DNA from: a virus
IMG/VR virus record: IMGVR_UViG_3300046373_000092
Span: 18,066-82,065 of that record
Strand: one strand, 5' to 3'
DNA: 64,000 nucleotides
In this document: positions 63,834 to 64,000 of the stretch, piece by piece
Layout of the letters: each line of letters opens with the position of its first letter
How positions within the stretch are numbered: the first letter of the stretch is position 1
The notes under the pieces: generated by a model
Database searches by the model: none
The model's input: the letters and a program-made list of their open reading frames with translations, nothing else
What the model was told of the DNA's origin: nothing
Made by a program: the position numbers and the translations under genes

Positions 63834-63856
63834 GTATTTATTACATACATGCAGCG

Positions 63857-63874
63857 TTAGCCACTGACGGCTAA
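63857..63874 (+). promoter_or_regulatory. Leader hairpin TTAGCC-loop-GGCTAA
   Basis: Six-pair stem with a 6-base loop (ACTGAC) in the leader, about 11 bases before the ribosome site AGGAGA. The stem is followed by TTTAATC, so attenuation is possible, but an mRNA stabiliser seems likelier. Confidence 0.5.
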
Positions 63875-63895
63875 TTTAATCTATAGGAGATAGAA

Positions 63896-64000
63896 ATGGA
63901 AAACTCAGGAACGATCGGTAACTTCGGAACTTACTCGCTAGTGGTAGCGCCGAACGGTATTGCAACAGCTACTATGAGCGGAAAGTACCCACAAGCCGGA
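63896..64000 (+). CDS. Structural protein (3' partial)
   Basis: Starts at ATG 63896 behind AGGAGATAGAA and runs off the window in frame after 35 codons (MENSGTIGNFGTYSLVVAPN, then ATATMSGKYPQAG). The Gly/Thr/Ser/Ala-rich, beta-like composition resembles a virion or tail-fibre protein and starts a new + strand transcription unit. Too little is visible to name it. Confidence 0.5.
   Translation, partial: MENSGTIGNFGTYSLVVAPNGIATATMSGKYPQAG

Noticed and set aside
1-64000. tRNA genes
   Set aside because: No cloverleaf with a GTTCRA T-loop and proper acceptor stem was found in the gaps; the best look-alike (56590-56671) lacks the T-arm. This was by eye, not by a tRNA program.
1-64000. CRISPR array
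   Set aside because: Repeats seen are two-copy elements without regular spacing.

Overview
The window is a large piece of a tailed bacteriophage genome of low to moderate G+C. The host is probably Gram-negative: there are several phage lipoproteins with lipoboxes, a signal-peptide-bearing ClpP-like protease, and a protein resembling the proteobacterial PhaR DNA-binding domain. The gene set looks podovirus-like: a tail-tube adaptor, a large tail-nozzle-like protein, and three or four alanine-rich internal virion (ejection) proteins, one carrying a C-terminal Hint domain. Terminase, portal and major capsid genes are not visible, and I found no tRNA, CRISPR array, integrase or lysogeny module.

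Layout. Positions 1-22.7 kb on the + strand are late genes: tail fibres and small fibre-like proteins (1-9.8 kb), a possible scaffold (9.9 kb), head-tail adaptor and nozzle (10.3-14.7 kb), internal virion proteins with a GNAT enzyme (14.7-22.4 kb) and a holin-like protein (22.4 kb). From 22.7 to 59.8 kb the - strand is packed with about 110 mostly tiny genes, usually overlapping by 1-4 bases. Set among them are the replication and recombination genes: RecB/Cas4-like nuclease, ERF annealing protein, MoxR ATPase with a VWA/HExxH partner, AEP primase-DnaB helicase fusion, family A DNA polymerase, a DEDD exonuclease and a dNMP kinase. Two HNH proteins and two further HExxH peptidases are also present. 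From 59.9 to 61.36 kb there is a gene-poor stretch that may encode a structured RNA or an origin. From 61.4 to 62.8 kb there are more tiny - strand genes, and from 62.8 kb the + strand resumes, with a new late-type gene running off the end.

The most striking content is a family of about 57 tiny proteins (about 50-70 aa) with variable N-termini and a shared C-terminal signature: a short strand (hydrophobic-hydrophobic-R/K), then a helix of the form S-x-I/L/V-hydrophobic-x-E-L. They occupy about 10 kb, occur singly or in runs of up to eight, and are stitched together by ATGA or GTGA overlaps. Their last conserved codons (AAG GAA, CAG GAG) also spell the Shine-Dalgarno sequence of the next gene. 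I do not recognise this family. Two other systems stand out: a 16-base AT-rich motif (TTAACAAATATATRTG) at four gene boundaries, which looks like a phage promoter, and conventional sigma70-like promoters with extended -10 boxes before the replication genes.

Coordinates for genes under 60 codons were derived by hand translation and checked for a length divisible by three. Functional calls come from motif recognition only, without database searches.
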